Source: Afifellaceae bacterium
GTDB taxonomy: Bacteria; Pseudomonadota; Alphaproteobacteria; Rhizobiales; Afifellaceae
NCBI GenBank assembly: GCA_028281235.1
Contig: JANQKG010000029.1
Location: 1 to 64,000 of the forward strand
DNA: 64,000 nucleotides
Reading direction: 5' to 3'
Shown: positions 63,927 to 64,000 of the stretch, piece after piece
How positions within the stretch are numbered: position 1 is the first letter of the stretch
How the letters are laid out: each line of letters starts with the position of its first letter
Program-made: the position numbers and the translations under genes
Notes under the pieces: model-generated
The model's database searches: none
Told to the model about the DNA's origin: nothing
What the model saw: the letters and a program-made list of their open reading frames with translations, nothing else

Positions 63927-64000
63927 TCAAGAACCGGGCGCCGGCACTGCCGTGGCCCCGGCCATGGCTGCGTTGGCCAGTAGCCTCTTAGCGGCATCCA
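63927..64000 (-). CDS. Possible C-terminus of a gene entering from the right edge
   Basis: On the minus strand, a frame open from the right edge reads DAAKRLLANAAMAGATAVPA then PGS and TGA at 63927-63929. The composition resembles an alphaproteobacterial C-terminus, but only 24 codons are visible and another frame stays open as well. A weak inverted repeat GGCTCC/GGAGCC at 63892-63913 could be its terminator, just before the tRNA gene. Confidence 0.25.
   Translation of the reverse strand, partial: DAAKRLLANAAMAGATAVPAPGS

Overview
The window is high-GC DNA from an alphaproteobacterium, most likely of the order Hyphomicrobiales (Rhizobiales). The basis is gene content and order: gyrA-coaD-two cyclophilins-queA-tgt; amidase-PBP1A-prfB beside rne; a phosphatidylcholine synthase (pcs), an IalB-family protein and HspQ; and the short palindromic repeats typical of that order, which fill the larger gaps between genes. 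No genus can be named from sequence alone. Most of the window is chromosomal core; a transposase remnant at the left edge and a toxin-antitoxin pair are the clearest accessory items.

1-1322: right end of an IS3-family element, a two-domain SnoaL/NTF2-like gene and a gene-poor stretch. 1323-8301: gyrA, coaD, a lipoprotein cyclophilin and a cytosolic cyclophilin, queA and tgt; the Tgt has lost three of its four zinc ligands. 8469-18057: glycine-zipper lipoprotein, host-attachment-family protein, FrnE-type DsbA coupled to an orphan YejA-like binding protein, IalB, HspQ, UbiH-like hydroxylase, Pcs, TerC, quinone reductase, and a Phd/PIN toxin-antitoxin pair whose toxin is frameshifted. 18256-22992: a complete BMP-type (nucleoside-like) ABC importer. 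23307-23828: an unrecognised protein with an Asn-Gly-His-rich region.

24043-31939: ndk, then an oxidative-stress block (katG, a glutathione S-transferase, oxyR with both redox cysteines, and matching palindromes in the control regions), DinB-family protein, rsgA, argC. 32447-42908: rne, a small unknown gene, N-acetylmuramoyl-L-alanine amidase, PBP1A, prfB with its programmed +1 frameshift, a methyltransferase and an M23 peptidase. 43378-46722: a 3-hydroxyisobutyrate-dehydrogenase-family enzyme and a basic-amino-acid ABC importer with no ATPase gene.

47126-54535: molybdenum-cofactor genes moeA, mobB, mobA, fdhD and moaA, which together would mature a formate dehydrogenase encoded elsewhere, interrupted by two drug/metabolite transporters and a PPOX-fold protein. 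54653-56710: a DUF971 protein, and a divergent pair of a TetR regulator and a Tat-exported short-chain dehydrogenase resembling the mycofactocin-type (non-exchangeable NAD) subgroup. 56785-63673: L,D-transpeptidase, an ABC exporter pair, glgC-glgA for glycogen, and an exostosin-like protein. The window closes with tRNA-Val(CAC) on the minus strand and a possible gene end.

The observations I would follow first are the zinc-site-less Tgt, the Tat-exported dehydrogenase with its TetR operator, the Asn-Gly-His protein, and the two-part palindromic repeats that always occur as one unit of each kind facing each other.
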